Part shown: positions 7,215-15,328 of the stretch, one piece after another | Numbering within the stretch: position 1 is the first letter of the stretch | Layout of the letters: each line of letters begins with the position of its first letter | DNA from: JACQXM01 sp964569425 | GTDB lineage: Bacteria; Planctomycetota; Phycisphaerae; UBA1845 | Reading direction: 5' to 3' | DNA: 33,111 nt | NCBI GenBank assembly: GCA_964569425.1 | Contig: CAZMVD010000037.1 | Coordinates: forward strand, 1 to 33,111 | Made by a program: the position numbers and the translations under genes | The notes under the pieces: generated by a model | Told to the model about the DNA's origin: nothing | What the model saw: the letters and a program-made list of their open reading frames with translations, nothing else | Databases searched by the model: none

Positions 7215-9527
7215 TTGCCGTCAGCCCGTGACCGGGTGGCGACGGCCGCAGTCTTACTTTGCGCGAGCTTGGGGGCGGCGGTTTCGGCCGGCGCGCAGGA
7301 CGGCCCGTTGCTCATTCAAGCGGTGGAGATTACGGGGGTCAGCGGCGCCAGCCGCACCTATGCGATGGACGTGGCCGGTTTGCGCCCCGGCCAGCCGTTC
7401 GACGCCGCCGCGCTGGACGCCGCAGTCGATCGCCTGTTGCGGACGGGGCGTTTTCTCTCCGCTCGCTGGGACCGGCAGGATTTGGAGACCGGGGTCAAGG
7501 TCGTGCTGGCCCTGCGGGAACGAACAGTCGTTACTGCCATCCGGTTCACGGGCGCCAGTCATTTTTCGGAAACGAAGCTGCTCGGTCAGGTTCCGCAGAA
7601 GGTCAATCAACCGGTAGACTGGTTCGCGGTGCGCGACGGTCAGGAGGCGGTGCTGGCGTTATACCGCGACGCGGGCTACAGCGACGTGAAGGTTTCCTAC
7701 AGCCGGGAAGAGGTCGAGCGCACGGGGGAACTCGTTTACACGGTAGACGAAGGCCGGCGGATTCGCGTTCGCGAGATAAACTTCACGGGAAACACCACTT
7801 TTCCCGGCGGCGAACTGAAGCGACAGATTGAGACCAAGACTGCTTGGTGGCCGTTTCGCACCGGCTCGCTCGATGCCGATCGTCTGGAGGCGGACACCGT
7901 TCGGGTGCAGAGCTATCACCGCGACCGGGGTTTCCTCGATGCGCGGGTGACCGCCCGCGCCGCGGTGATTGAGGATGGCGATCTGCGTGTCACCTTCGAG
8001 ATCGAGGAGGGGGAGCGATATCGCATCGAAGAGATTCGCTTTGACGGAAACACGGTCTTTGACTCCGCGGAACTGCTGACGTCGATCGGCTCGCGCGTGG
8101 GTGAGTTCGTCAAGCCGCCGCAGGTGGACCAGGACGTGCGTGCGCTCACCAACAAATATGGCGAATTGGGGTACATCTATGCGACGGTGCGTGCGGCGCG
8201 GGTTTTCTCAGAAACGCCGGGGCTGGTTCGTGTGACTTTCACGATTGACGAAGGCGAGCAGTTTCGCGTCGGTCGGGTCGTGGTTCGAGGCAATGCGCGT
8301 ACGAAAGACAAGGTCGTTCGGCGCCAGCTCAACCTCTATCCGCCGGACGACCTGTTCAACCTGCCCGAAGCGCGCGAAGCCGAGCGGCGGCTGGTGGAAT
8401 CGCGTGTGTTCAGCGCTGCGCGGGTCATTCCGGTGGGGAATGAACCGGGTGTACGCGACGCGGTGATCGACGTGACGGAATCGGAGAAAATGGGGGACCT
8501 GCTGTTCGCGCTGGGGGTGACCAGCAACAGCGGCCTGGCGGGGGCCATTACGCTCGACTTGCAGAACTTCGACATTCAGGACCGGCCGCGCAGCCTGGCG
8601 GAGTTTCTGCGTTTTCGCTCGTTCTTCGGGGCGGGGCAGCGTATGCGGATTGAGCTGGCGCCGGGGACCGATTTGAGCCGTTTTCGTGTGGATTTCACCG
8701 AGCCGTTTCTATTTGACCGTGCGTTGCGTTTTGACGCGAGCGTCTATCTCTTCGAGCGCGGGCGGGATGGCTACGATGAGGGGCGTGTCGGCGGTAACGT
8801 GAGCCTGGGTAAGCGTTTTGAGCGCGGGCCGCTGCGCGGCTGGTCGGGCGAAGTGGCCTTGCAGATCGAGAATGTCACGGTGGACAATCTTGACCTCCTG
8901 GCGGCGCGCACCATTCGCAAGGACAAGGGTCACCACCTGCTGACCAGCGTGAAGGGATCGCTGGTGCGTGACCGTACCGACAGTCGCTTTCTGCCTTCCA
9001 CCGGAGATCGGCTGCGCCTTTCGTACGAGCAGTTCGGGCTGCTGGGCGGAGAGGATGTCTTCGGCAGCGCCACGGCAGGGTATAGCTGGTACAAGACGCT
9101 GGCGACCGACCTGCTGGATCGCAAGACGGTGCTGCAACTGCGCGGGGAAGTCGGCACGATTCTGGGTGATGCACCGGTGTTCGAGCGGTTTTACGCCGGG
9201 GGCATCGGCTCGATGCGCGGCTTCGAGTTCCGAGGGATCGGGGAGCGCGAGGGGCTGGAGGACAACAACATCGGCGGGGATTACCTGGTGCTGCTCGGTG
9301 CGGAATATGCGTTTCCCCTGTACGGGGAAAACGTGCGCGGCCACTTCTTCCTCGATACGGGAACCGCAGGCCAGGGAACCTATCGCGCAGCGGTGGGTTT
9401 CGGCGTGCGCATGGTCATCAACATACTCGGTCCGTTGCCGCTGGAGTTCAACATCGCGATTCCGATTTCGACCGACAGCGATGACGACGAGCAGGTATTC
9501 AGCTTTGTGATCGGGGGATTGTTCTAG
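7215..9527 (+). CDS. bamA: Outer-membrane protein assembly factor BamA
   Basis: About 770 residues. A signal peptide (AVLLCASLGAAVSAGA) is followed by tandem POTRA domains to about 420. A beta-barrel runs from about 425 to the C-terminus, which ends in IGGLF with the terminal Phe expected of an outer-membrane strand. SMRGF at about 665 is the loop-6 RGF motif. BamA folds and inserts outer-membrane proteins. The frame opens at TTG 7176, but I prefer TTG 7215: it has a strong GGAGGGGG site four bases upstream and gives a compact signal peptide. First gene of the bamA-ompH-lpxD-lpxC/fabZ-lpxA cluster, an order common in lipid A producers. Confidence 0.93.
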   Translation: MPSARDRVATAAVLLCASLGAAVSAGAQDGPLLIQAVEITGVSGASRTYAMDVAGLRPGQPFDAAALDAAVDRLLRTGRFLSARWDRQDLETGVKVVLALRERTVVTAIRFTGASHFSETKLLGQVPQKVNQPVDWFAVRDGQEAVLALYRDAGYSDVKVSYSREEVERTGELVYTVDEGRRIRVREINFTGNTTFPGGELKRQIETKTAWWPFRTGSLDADRLEADTVRVQSYHRDRGFLDARVTARAAVIEDGDLRVTFEIEEGERYRIEEIRFDGNTVFDSAELLTSIGSRVGEFVKPPQVDQDVRALTNKYGELGYIYATVRAARVFSETPGLVRVTFTIDEGEQFRVGRVVVRGNARTKDKVVRRQLNLYPPDDLFNLPEAREAERRLVESRVFSAARVIPVGNEPGVRDAVIDVTESEKMGDLLFALGVTSNSGLAGAITLDLQNFDIQDRPRSLAEFLRFRSFFGAGQRMRIELAPGTDLSRFRVDFTEPFLFDRALRFDASVYLFERGRDGYDEGRVGGNVSLGKRFERGPLRGWSGEVALQIENVTVDNLDLLAARTIRKDKGHHLLTSVKGSLVRDRTDSRFLPSTGDRLRLSYEQFGLLGGEDVFGSATAGYSWYKTLATDLLDRKTVLQLRGEVGTILGDAPVFERFYAGGIGSMRGFEFRGIGEREGLEDNNIGGDYLVLLGAEYAFPLYGENVRGHFFLDTGTAGQGTYRAAVGFGVRMVINILGPLPLEFNIAIPISTDSDDDEQVFSFVIGGLF

Positions 9528-9550
9528 GCGCATTACAGCGAGGCGAAACG

Positions 9551-10138
9551 ATGAGAAGCAGTCGACTGGGTTGGACCTGGTGTCTGGTGCTGGCGATGGG
9601 CGGCGCGGCCCACGCGGCGTCGGTCGCGGTGGTGAACATTGCCGAGGTGTCCGAGAAATATCAGCGGACCGCGGACCTGGAGGCGCGGTTTGAACAGGTG
9701 CGCCAGAAGCTCAATGAAGAGCGTGAATCTCTGCGCGGGCGGATCGAACGCGCGACGCGTTCGCTTCAGGAGGAGCTCAAGCCGGGCACCAGCGAATTCC
9801 GGGAGCGGCGCAAGGAACTGGCCATGCTCGAAGCGCAGTTGCAGTACTTCGTGGAATCGGAAGGCAAACAGATTGAGCAGGAACTGGCCGAGTCGCTGCG
9901 CAGCATCTTTAATGATATTCACGCCATGGTTCGGGTGATCGCTGAAGAGAAGGCGCTGGACATCGTGCTGGTGGCCGACCGCATGCCGGACGGGCCGGCG
10001 GAAAACACGACTCAGGTCCGCCAGCAGATCGTTCTGCAGAAGGTTCTGTACTGGACACCCAAGGTGGATATCACGGCGGACGTGGTGAGCCGGCTCAACG
10101 AGCGATACAAGGCGACCCCGCCGCCCGCCAGTCCCTGA
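9551..10138 (+). CDS. ompH: OmpH/Skp-family periplasmic chaperone
   Basis: 195 residues. It has a signal peptide of about 22 residues ending in AHAA, the strand VAVVNIAEV, two long charged helices (about 45-135) forming the Skp tentacles, then a closing strand LDIVLVADR. Skp holds unfolded outer-membrane proteins in the periplasm and hands them to BamA. It lies 23 bp after bamA. The Pro-rich tail (ATPPPASP) is slightly longer than usual. Starts at ATG 9551 with GAGGCG nearby. Confidence 0.9.
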   Translation: MRSSRLGWTWCLVLAMGGAAHAASVAVVNIAEVSEKYQRTADLEARFEQVRQKLNEERESLRGRIERATRSLQEELKPGTSEFRERRKELAMLEAQLQYFVESEGKQIEQELAESLRSIFNDIHAMVRVIAEEKALDIVLVADRMPDGPAENTTQVRQQIVLQKVLYWTPKVDITADVVSRLNERYKATPPPASP

Positions 10139-10150
10139 TCCGGCGCGCAC

Positions 10151-10196
10151 ACAGCGCCCGGCACGGCGAGTATTGGTGTTCGTCGCCCGGCGCTGT
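10151..10196. other. Large inverted repeat between ompH and lpxD
   Basis: ACAGCGCCCGGC (10151-10162) pairs with GCCCGGCGCTGT (10185-10196) with one mismatch over 12 bp; one more C-G pair (10150/10197) extends the stem. The loop is 22 bases. No T-run follows, so it is more likely an mRNA processing or stability element, or an attenuator, than a simple terminator. It fills the only sizeable gap in the cluster before lpxA. Confidence 0.45.
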
Positions 10197-10218
10197 GCTT
10201 GCCGCGGGTGAGACGACC

Positions 10219-11265
10219 ATGAGTCACTCGTATTCGGTCCAGGAATTAGCCGAACACCTCGGCGGGACGCTTCGCGGCGACGGGGCGGTGCGCATCATCG
10301 GTGTCGCCGACGTGACCGAGGCGGGTCCTGCCCACGCGGCCTTTGTGAGCAGCCCGCGGTACGCGGATCGGGTTAGCGCCAGCCGTGCGGGCGTGGTGGT
10401 GCTGCCGCGCGACTTCGGCCCCACCCCCATGCCCGCGATTCTCTGTGAATTTGTGCCCGGCGCAGTGGCCCGATTGCTGGGGCTGTTTGCGCGCGACGGC
10501 ACGTCAGTGGCGCCGGGCATCCATCCCACGGCCGTGGTGGATCCGTCTGCGGTGATTGCCCCGGACGCCGCGCTTGCGCCGCACGTGGTGATTGGCGCGG
10601 AGGCGCGGATCGGCGCGCGTTCCATTCTTCATGCCGGCGTTTCGGTGGGGCGTGGTTCCACGGTGGGGGAAGACTGCGAACTGTTTCCGGGCGTGGTCGT
10701 GCTGCACCATTGCCATCTTGGAAGCCGGGTCGTGATTCACCCCAACAGCGTGATCGGCGGCGACGGATTCGGTTATTACTTTGAGGGCGGCGCCCACCGT
10801 AAAGTGCCCCACATCGGGGGCGTGATCATCGAAGACGACGTGGAGATCGGTTCGTGCGTGTGCGTGGACCGGGCCAAGTTCGGGGATACGCGGATCGGGC
10901 GCGGGTGCAAGTTTGATAACCACGTGCATATCGCTCATAATGTTAAGGTAGGCGAACACTGCATTGTGGTGGCTCACACCGGCTTGGCGGGCAGCGTGCG
11001 CGTGGGCCAGTATTGCGTGTTCGGCGGTCGATCCGGTGTGTTCGAGAATATCGCGATCGGCGACAAGGCGACGGTCGCCGGCAATTCCATGGTGACCAAA
11101 GACGTGCCCGCCGGCACCATGGTTTCGGGCTTTCCGGCGCAGGAGCATCGCGCGGAACTTCAGGAACGCGCGGCGTTGCGCCGATTGCCGGATCTGGTGG
11201 AACAGGTGAAGGCGCTCGCCGCCCGGGTGCAACAGCTTGAAGCCGCAGCACACCATCGCGCGTGA
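10219..11265 (+). CDS. lpxD: UDP-3-O-acylglucosamine N-acyltransferase LpxD
   Basis: 348 residues. LpxD adds the second 3-hydroxyacyl chain, to the 2-amino group of UDP-3-O-acyl-GlcN, in lipid A synthesis. An N-terminal uridine-binding domain (about 1-100) is followed by a left-handed beta-helix of hexapeptide repeats (about 105-320) and a C-terminal helix (LVEQVKALAARVQQLEA). The catalytic His is at 240 in HIAHNV. I chose ATG 10219 over the upstream GTG 10195 because GGGTGAG lies six bases before it and family members start at this point. The last 29 bases overlap the next gene. Confidence 0.96.
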   Translation: MSHSYSVQELAEHLGGTLRGDGAVRIIGVADVTEAGPAHAAFVSSPRYADRVSASRAGVVVLPRDFGPTPMPAILCEFVPGAVARLLGLFARDGTSVAPGIHPTAVVDPSAVIAPDAALAPHVVIGAEARIGARSILHAGVSVGRGSTVGEDCELFPGVVVLHHCHLGSRVVIHPNSVIGGDGFGYYFEGGAHRKVPHIGGVIIEDDVEIGSCVCVDRAKFGDTRIGRGCKFDNHVHIAHNVKVGEHCIVVAHTGLAGSVRVGQYCVFGGRSGVFENIAIGDKATVAGNSMVTKDVPAGTMVSGFPAQEHRAELQERAALRRLPDLVEQVKALAARVQQLEAAAHHRA

Positions 11266-12556
11266 CGTGGAACTGGAAGGGCGGGGTCTTTTTACCGGCG
11301 AACCGGTGGTGATGCGTGCCCGTCCGGCGCCGCCGCATTCCGGCATCTGGTTTGTGCGCACCGATCAGTCGCCGCCGATCCGCATTGCCGCCCGGGTGGA
11401 GAATGTCTCCAAACGGGCGCGCCGCACGTCACTGAAGAACGGCACAGTGGCCATCGAAACGGTCGAGCATTGTCTCAGCGCGTGCGCCGGGCTGGGGATC
11501 GACAACCTGCACATCGAGCTGAATGCCAATGAACTGCCGGGCGTGGATGGAAGCTGCCTGCCGTTCGTGGAGCGCCTGCAGCAGGCCGGAATCGTGGAAC
11601 AGGCCGCCGATCGCGACCTGTTCATCATTCGCGACATGGTCCGCGTGGTCGAAGACGACAGCGAGCTGGTCGCCCTGCCGGCGCTCGAGGGGCAGTCCGA
11701 GGTGCTGGATATCGCCTACGAACTTGATTACGGGCCGGACAACCCCATCGGCCGGCAGACGTTTCGTGCCGTCATTACGCCCGAGTATTTCGTTCGTTCG
11801 ATCGCCCCGGCGCGCACGTTTCTTTTGGAAACGGAGGCCGAGCAGCTTCGCGCCGCCGGGATGGGCGCCCACCTCAGCTATCAGGATGTCGTCGTGTTCG
11901 GCGCCAGCGGGCCCATCGACAACGCGCTTCGATTTCCCGATGAGTGCGTGCGGCACAAGGTGCTCGACCTGGTGGGCGATCTGTCGTTGTTCGGCCGCCC
12001 CCTGGTGGGGCGGGTGCTGGCGCGTAAGAGCGGTCACGCGCTGAACCATGCGCTGGTCCGCGCCCTTCAGGAGCAACAGGAGACGACGACGCGCGAGGCA
12101 TTTCTGCGCGGCAAGCCGCTGCTCGATATCCACCGCGTGCAACGCATTCTGCCCCATCGCTATCCGTTTCTCATGGTCGACCGCATTCTCGAGATTGAAG
12201 GCAGTCGCCGCGTGGTGGGGCTCAAGAACGTGACCATCAACGAGGCCTATTTTCAGGGTCATTACCCCGGCGAGCCGATCATGCCCGGGGTGCTGATTTT
12301 GGAGGCCATTGCGCAGGTGGGGGGCGTGCTGTTGAGTCAGGAGCTGGAGCACAAAGGTCGCACACCGGTGCTGCTCAGTATGGACAAAGTCAAGTTTCGT
12401 CGCGCGGTTCGCCCGGGCGATCAGTTGATCCTGGAAGCCGAGTCGCTGCGTGTTCGCTCATCCATGGGGCACATTCGCGGACGGGCGCTGGTTGCCGGTG
12501 AGGTCGCCGCCGAAGCGGAGATCAAGTTTGTGCTGCGCGACGCAGAGTCGCCGTAA
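11237..12556 (+). CDS. lpxC-fabZ: Bifunctional LpxC deacetylase / FabZ dehydratase
   Basis: 439 residues, a natural fusion. Residues 1-285 are LpxC, the zinc enzyme that commits UDP-3-O-acyl-GlcNAc to lipid A: VEHCLSA gives Glu77 and zinc ligand His78, HKVLD gives His240 and Asp244, and SGHALNH gives His267. Residues 290-439 are FabZ, which dehydrates 3-hydroxyacyl-ACP: LPHRYPFLMVDRI, then GHYPGEPIMPGVLILEA with His342 and Glu356. Both active sites look intact. The fusion is known from Bacteroidota and some other lineages. It places two enzymes that compete for the same hydroxyacyl-ACP pool in one chain. It starts at TTG 11237 inside lpxD, which fits translational coupling. Confidence 0.97.
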   Translation: MKPQHTIARDVELEGRGLFTGEPVVMRARPAPPHSGIWFVRTDQSPPIRIAARVENVSKRARRTSLKNGTVAIETVEHCLSACAGLGIDNLHIELNANELPGVDGSCLPFVERLQQAGIVEQAADRDLFIIRDMVRVVEDDSELVALPALEGQSEVLDIAYELDYGPDNPIGRQTFRAVITPEYFVRSIAPARTFLLETEAEQLRAAGMGAHLSYQDVVVFGASGPIDNALRFPDECVRHKVLDLVGDLSLFGRPLVGRVLARKSGHALNHALVRALQEQQETTTREAFLRGKPLLDIHRVQRILPHRYPFLMVDRILEIEGSRRVVGLKNVTINEAYFQGHYPGEPIMPGVLILEAIAQVGGVLLSQELEHKGRTPVLLSMDKVKFRRAVRPGDQLILEAESLRVRSSMGHIRGRALVAGEVAAEAEIKFVLRDAESP

Positions 12557-12576
12557 GGTCATTGGGGAGGGCGTTT

Positions 12577-13659
12577 GTGGCCGGGAACATTCATCCCACC
12601 GCGATCATCGAAGAGGGCGCCACGCTCGGGCGCGACGTGTCGGTCGGCGCGTACGCCTATATCGGCGGAAACGTGGTGCTCGGCGACGGTTGCCGCATTC
12701 ACCACCACGCCACCGTCGACGGCCATACCTCGCTGGGCGACGGCTGCGAAGTCTTTCCGCAGGCGGTGCTGGGCACGCCTCCGCAGGATTTGAAGTACCG
12801 CGGCGAGCGCACCACGCTGGAAATCGGGCGGAGGAACATTTTTCGCGAGATGGTGACGGTGCATCCCGGCACCGGCAACGGCGGCGGCGTGACGCGCATC
12901 GGCGACCACAACCTGCTGCTGATCGGCGTGCACGTGGCGCACGACTGCGTCATCGGCAGCCGGTGCATCCTTGCCAACTACGTTCAGTTCGCCGGTCACG
13001 TGCACGTGGAGGACCACGTCAACATGGGCGGGCACAGCGCCGTGCACCATTTTGTGACCGTCGGCCGGCACGCCTTTATCGGCGGCATGACCCGCGTCGC
13101 CGCCGACGTACCGCCTTACATGGTGGTGGTCGCCGCCCGGGGCACGCGCAGCGAAATTCGCATGGTCAACGGGGTGGGCCTGCAGCGCAATGGGTTCTCT
13201 CAGGAGGACATTGCTGCGCTGAAGTCCGCGTTCCTGAAGCTTTTTTCCCGCCGCGCGCGCATGAACGGAACCGCCATTCGCGACCGGGTGGTTACGCTGC
13301 TCGAAGAGAAACCGCTGAACGGGCATGTCAAGTACCTGGGCGAGTTTCTGCTCCGTGGGTTTGAGGAAGGCCGCCACGGGCGCTACCTGGAGGCGCACCG
13401 TGCCGACAAAGTACACCGCAATACCTGGACGCCCACCGCCTCGCGCCTGACCGTCGAGGTGATCGGGCGCGGGCGGGTCGAGCAAACCCGCCGCGATAAC
13501 CAGGGCAACGGGCACGAAGTGGTGGAGCTGACGGCCACGGCGGAGACCGGATGGATCTTCGCGGGCTGGAACGGCCACCTGGCCGGTAACGGCAACCCCG
13601 CCCAGGTAATCGTCGATGGCCCGATGTCGGTCACCGCCACGTTTGCGCAACAGTTTTGA
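12577..13659 (+). CDS. lpxA: LpxA acyltransferase with InlB-repeat-like C-terminal extension
   Basis: 360 residues, about 100 longer than typical LpxA (about 262). Residues 1-272 are a complete LpxA: hexapeptide beta-helix, catalytic His122 in HVAHDC, LANYVQFAGHV, the GGMTRVAADVPPYM segment and the C-terminal helices (GFSQEDIAALK). It catalyses the first step of lipid A synthesis, acylation of UDP-GlcNAc. Residues 290-357 look like one divergent InlB B-repeat: ELTATAETGWIFAGWNG, an NPAQV strand, and VTATF. Such repeats normally occur in exported surface proteins. The reading frame is continuous across the junction. I chose GTG 12577 (MAGNIHPTAII) because GGGGAGG lies six bases upstream; TTG 12562 sits in front of that site. 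Confidence 0.93.
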   Translation: MAGNIHPTAIIEEGATLGRDVSVGAYAYIGGNVVLGDGCRIHHHATVDGHTSLGDGCEVFPQAVLGTPPQDLKYRGERTTLEIGRRNIFREMVTVHPGTGNGGGVTRIGDHNLLLIGVHVAHDCVIGSRCILANYVQFAGHVHVEDHVNMGGHSAVHHFVTVGRHAFIGGMTRVAADVPPYMVVVAARGTRSEIRMVNGVGLQRNGFSQEDIAALKSAFLKLFSRRARMNGTAIRDRVVTLLEEKPLNGHVKYLGEFLLRGFEEGRHGRYLEAHRADKVHRNTWTPTASRLTVEVIGRGRVEQTRRDNQGNGHEVVELTATAETGWIFAGWNGHLAGNGNPAQVIVDGPMSVTATFAQQF

Positions 13660-13722
13660 TACCGCGTGGCACAATCCTGCCGCCGGTGGGCCCCCGGAAG
13701 GGTTAGGCCCCAGAAAGGCACG

Positions 13723-14748
13723 ATGCATCATCAGCCGATGAAAGTCGCCGTGATCGGGGCCGGACACATGGGCCGGCACCACGCGCGCGTGTATTCGCAG
13801 CTCGAGGGCTGCACGCTGGCGGCGGTGATCGATAAGGATATCGATCGCGCCCGCAAGGTCGCCGGCGAACACGGCGCGGCCGCCTGCACGCGCGTCGCCG
13901 ACGTGCCGACCGAGCTTCACGCGGTCTCGGTGGCGGTGCCCACCGTGTTTCATGCCGAGGTGGCCATTCCGCTGATGGAGCGCGGCATCGCCGTGCTCGT
14001 GGAAAAGCCGCTCGCTCCCGACACCGTGGCCGCACGGCAACTGGTGGACGCGGCGCATCGAACCGGCGTGGTCCTCCAGGTGGGTCATTCGGAACGGTTC
14101 AATCCGGTGGTTCAGGCGATGCTGCGGATGGGCGTGACCCCGCGGTTCATTGAAACGCAGCGGGTCAGCCCGTTCACTTTCCGCAGCGCGGATATCGGCG
14201 TGGTGTTTGACATGATGATCCACGACATCGACATCGTGCTGCACCTCGTCAAGCTGCGCGATTACACCATCGACGCGGTGGGCGTCGCGGTGCTGGGGCG
14301 GTGCGAAGACGTGGCCAACGCGCGTGTTCGCTTCGCCGACGGCACGGCGGTGAACCTGACGGCCTCGCGGCTGGCGCTGAAGACGGAGCGGCGGATTCGG
14401 GTGTTCGCCCCCACGGGCTACCTTTCGATGGACTATCAGAAGAAATCCGGCGTGGCCATCAAGCTCGCCGACAATCTCGACGTGATTCGCATGGCGCGGG
14501 AGCGGAACTTCGAGGATCTTTCGCAGATGGCGGCCCTCGATTTCGGCTCCATGGTCCGGGTGGAGCCCATTCAGGTCGATGACGTGGAGCCACTTCGCGC
14601 CGAGTTGGAGTCCTTTCTGGCGGCGGCGCGGAGTGGGGGCGATGCGGCGGTCAGCGCCGAGGATGGGCTGGCGGCGGTTGAAATGGCCGAGAAGATCACA
14701 CAGGCGGTGCGCGAGCAGGACTGGGGTAAAGGGCTCACGCCCGATTGA
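13723..14748 (+). CDS. Gfo/Idh/MocA-family oxidoreductase
   Basis: 341 residues. The N-terminal Rossmann motif is VIGAGHMGRHH (9-20). EKP at 94-96 holds the conserved catalytic-region Lys, GHSERFNP at 121-128 is typical, and His167 in MMIHDID is the likely proton-transfer His. Family members oxidise or reduce sugar hydroxyls with NAD(P). Its place right after lpxA recalls GnnA, the UDP-GlcNAc 3-dehydrogenase that makes the 3-amino sugar of some lipid A, but no GnnB-type aminotransferase is present here. The specific role is therefore open. Start at ATG 13723 with GAAAGG upstream; ATG 13738 is also possible. Confidence 0.88.
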   Translation: MHHQPMKVAVIGAGHMGRHHARVYSQLEGCTLAAVIDKDIDRARKVAGEHGAAACTRVADVPTELHAVSVAVPTVFHAEVAIPLMERGIAVLVEKPLAPDTVAARQLVDAAHRTGVVLQVGHSERFNPVVQAMLRMGVTPRFIETQRVSPFTFRSADIGVVFDMMIHDIDIVLHLVKLRDYTIDAVGVAVLGRCEDVANARVRFADGTAVNLTASRLALKTERRIRVFAPTGYLSMDYQKKSGVAIKLADNLDVIRMARERNFEDLSQMAALDFGSMVRVEPIQVDDVEPLRAELESFLAAARSGGDAAVSAEDGLAAVEMAEKITQAVREQDWGKGLTPD

Positions 14749-14866
14749 TGCGCTCGCGACGGCACCGCCGCCGGGCGTGACGCGGTTTGCGCAGGCCCCG
14801 GGGGTTACCATGGTGCGGGCGCGGGTTGCCTTGGCGGTTACACGGCGGACGCGGGACCTGCCGTTC

Positions 14867-14895
14867 TTGGCCCCGCAACGCTTCCGCGATAAAAT
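14867..14895 (+). promoter_or_regulatory. Candidate promoter for tRNA-Gly
   Basis: TTGGCC at 14867-14872 and TAAAAT at 14890-14895 are separated by 17 bases, an acceptable sigma-70-type layout. Transcription would begin near 14902, about 77 bases before the tRNA. The -35 element is weak. Confidence 0.3.
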
Positions 14896-14978
14896 GGACC
14901 GCGACTGGCGTATTGGGTGCTCGGTACCCGGGGAGGCATCGACTCAACGCCATGAGGTTTGAGCACCTGGCCGACTGT

Positions 14979-15050
<72 letters not shown>

Positions 15051-15059
15051 TTCGTAAGG

Positions 15060-15244
15060 CGTTAATCCGCAAGGTTATGCGATGCGTGTATTTTCTCGCG
15101 GCGTCGCGACCTTCGAAGACCACGACAACGCGCGCCCTCGGCCTTGACCCAATCCTGCAGGTGGCACAGCTCGACCTGGAGGGCGCCCAGCTCTCGTTCA
15201 TATGTCTTACGGTCGAGCTTCTCAACCTTCGTTTCATCGCCCAT
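15060..15244 (-). pseudogene. ppk2: Truncated, frameshifted 5' remnant of polyphosphate kinase 2
   Basis: The first 39 codons (from ATG 15244) read KLDRKTYERELGALQVEL, then HLQDWVKAEGAR, the N-terminus of a PPK2-family kinase. A shift to another frame near 15128 restores VVVVFEGRDAA, the Walker A region, but the expected GKGG is replaced by RKYT. Traces of the following helix (HRITLRINALR) continue to the tRNA. PPK2 enzymes are about 230-300 residues and transfer phosphate between polyphosphate and nucleotides; most of the gene is missing, so it is dead. The break lies ten bases from the 3' end of tRNA-Gly, a usual place for integration and deletion. Confidence 0.75.
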
Positions 15245-15328
15245 GATTCCCTCACAATCCAGGCGACCCGGTTACGTTGGCAGCCAGGAGGCCCGATCGG
15301 CTGCCCGATCCCCACCGGACAGATTTTA

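Noticed and set aside
12559..14811. Open frame of 750 codons on minus across lpxA and the oxidoreductase
   Set aside because: It is antisense to two well-supported genes and is His/Arg/Gly-rich, an effect of high GC content.
15279..15305. GGCAGCC/GGCTGCC inverted repeat after the SulP gene
   Set aside because: Right place for a terminator, but the loop is 13 bases and no T-run follows on minus.
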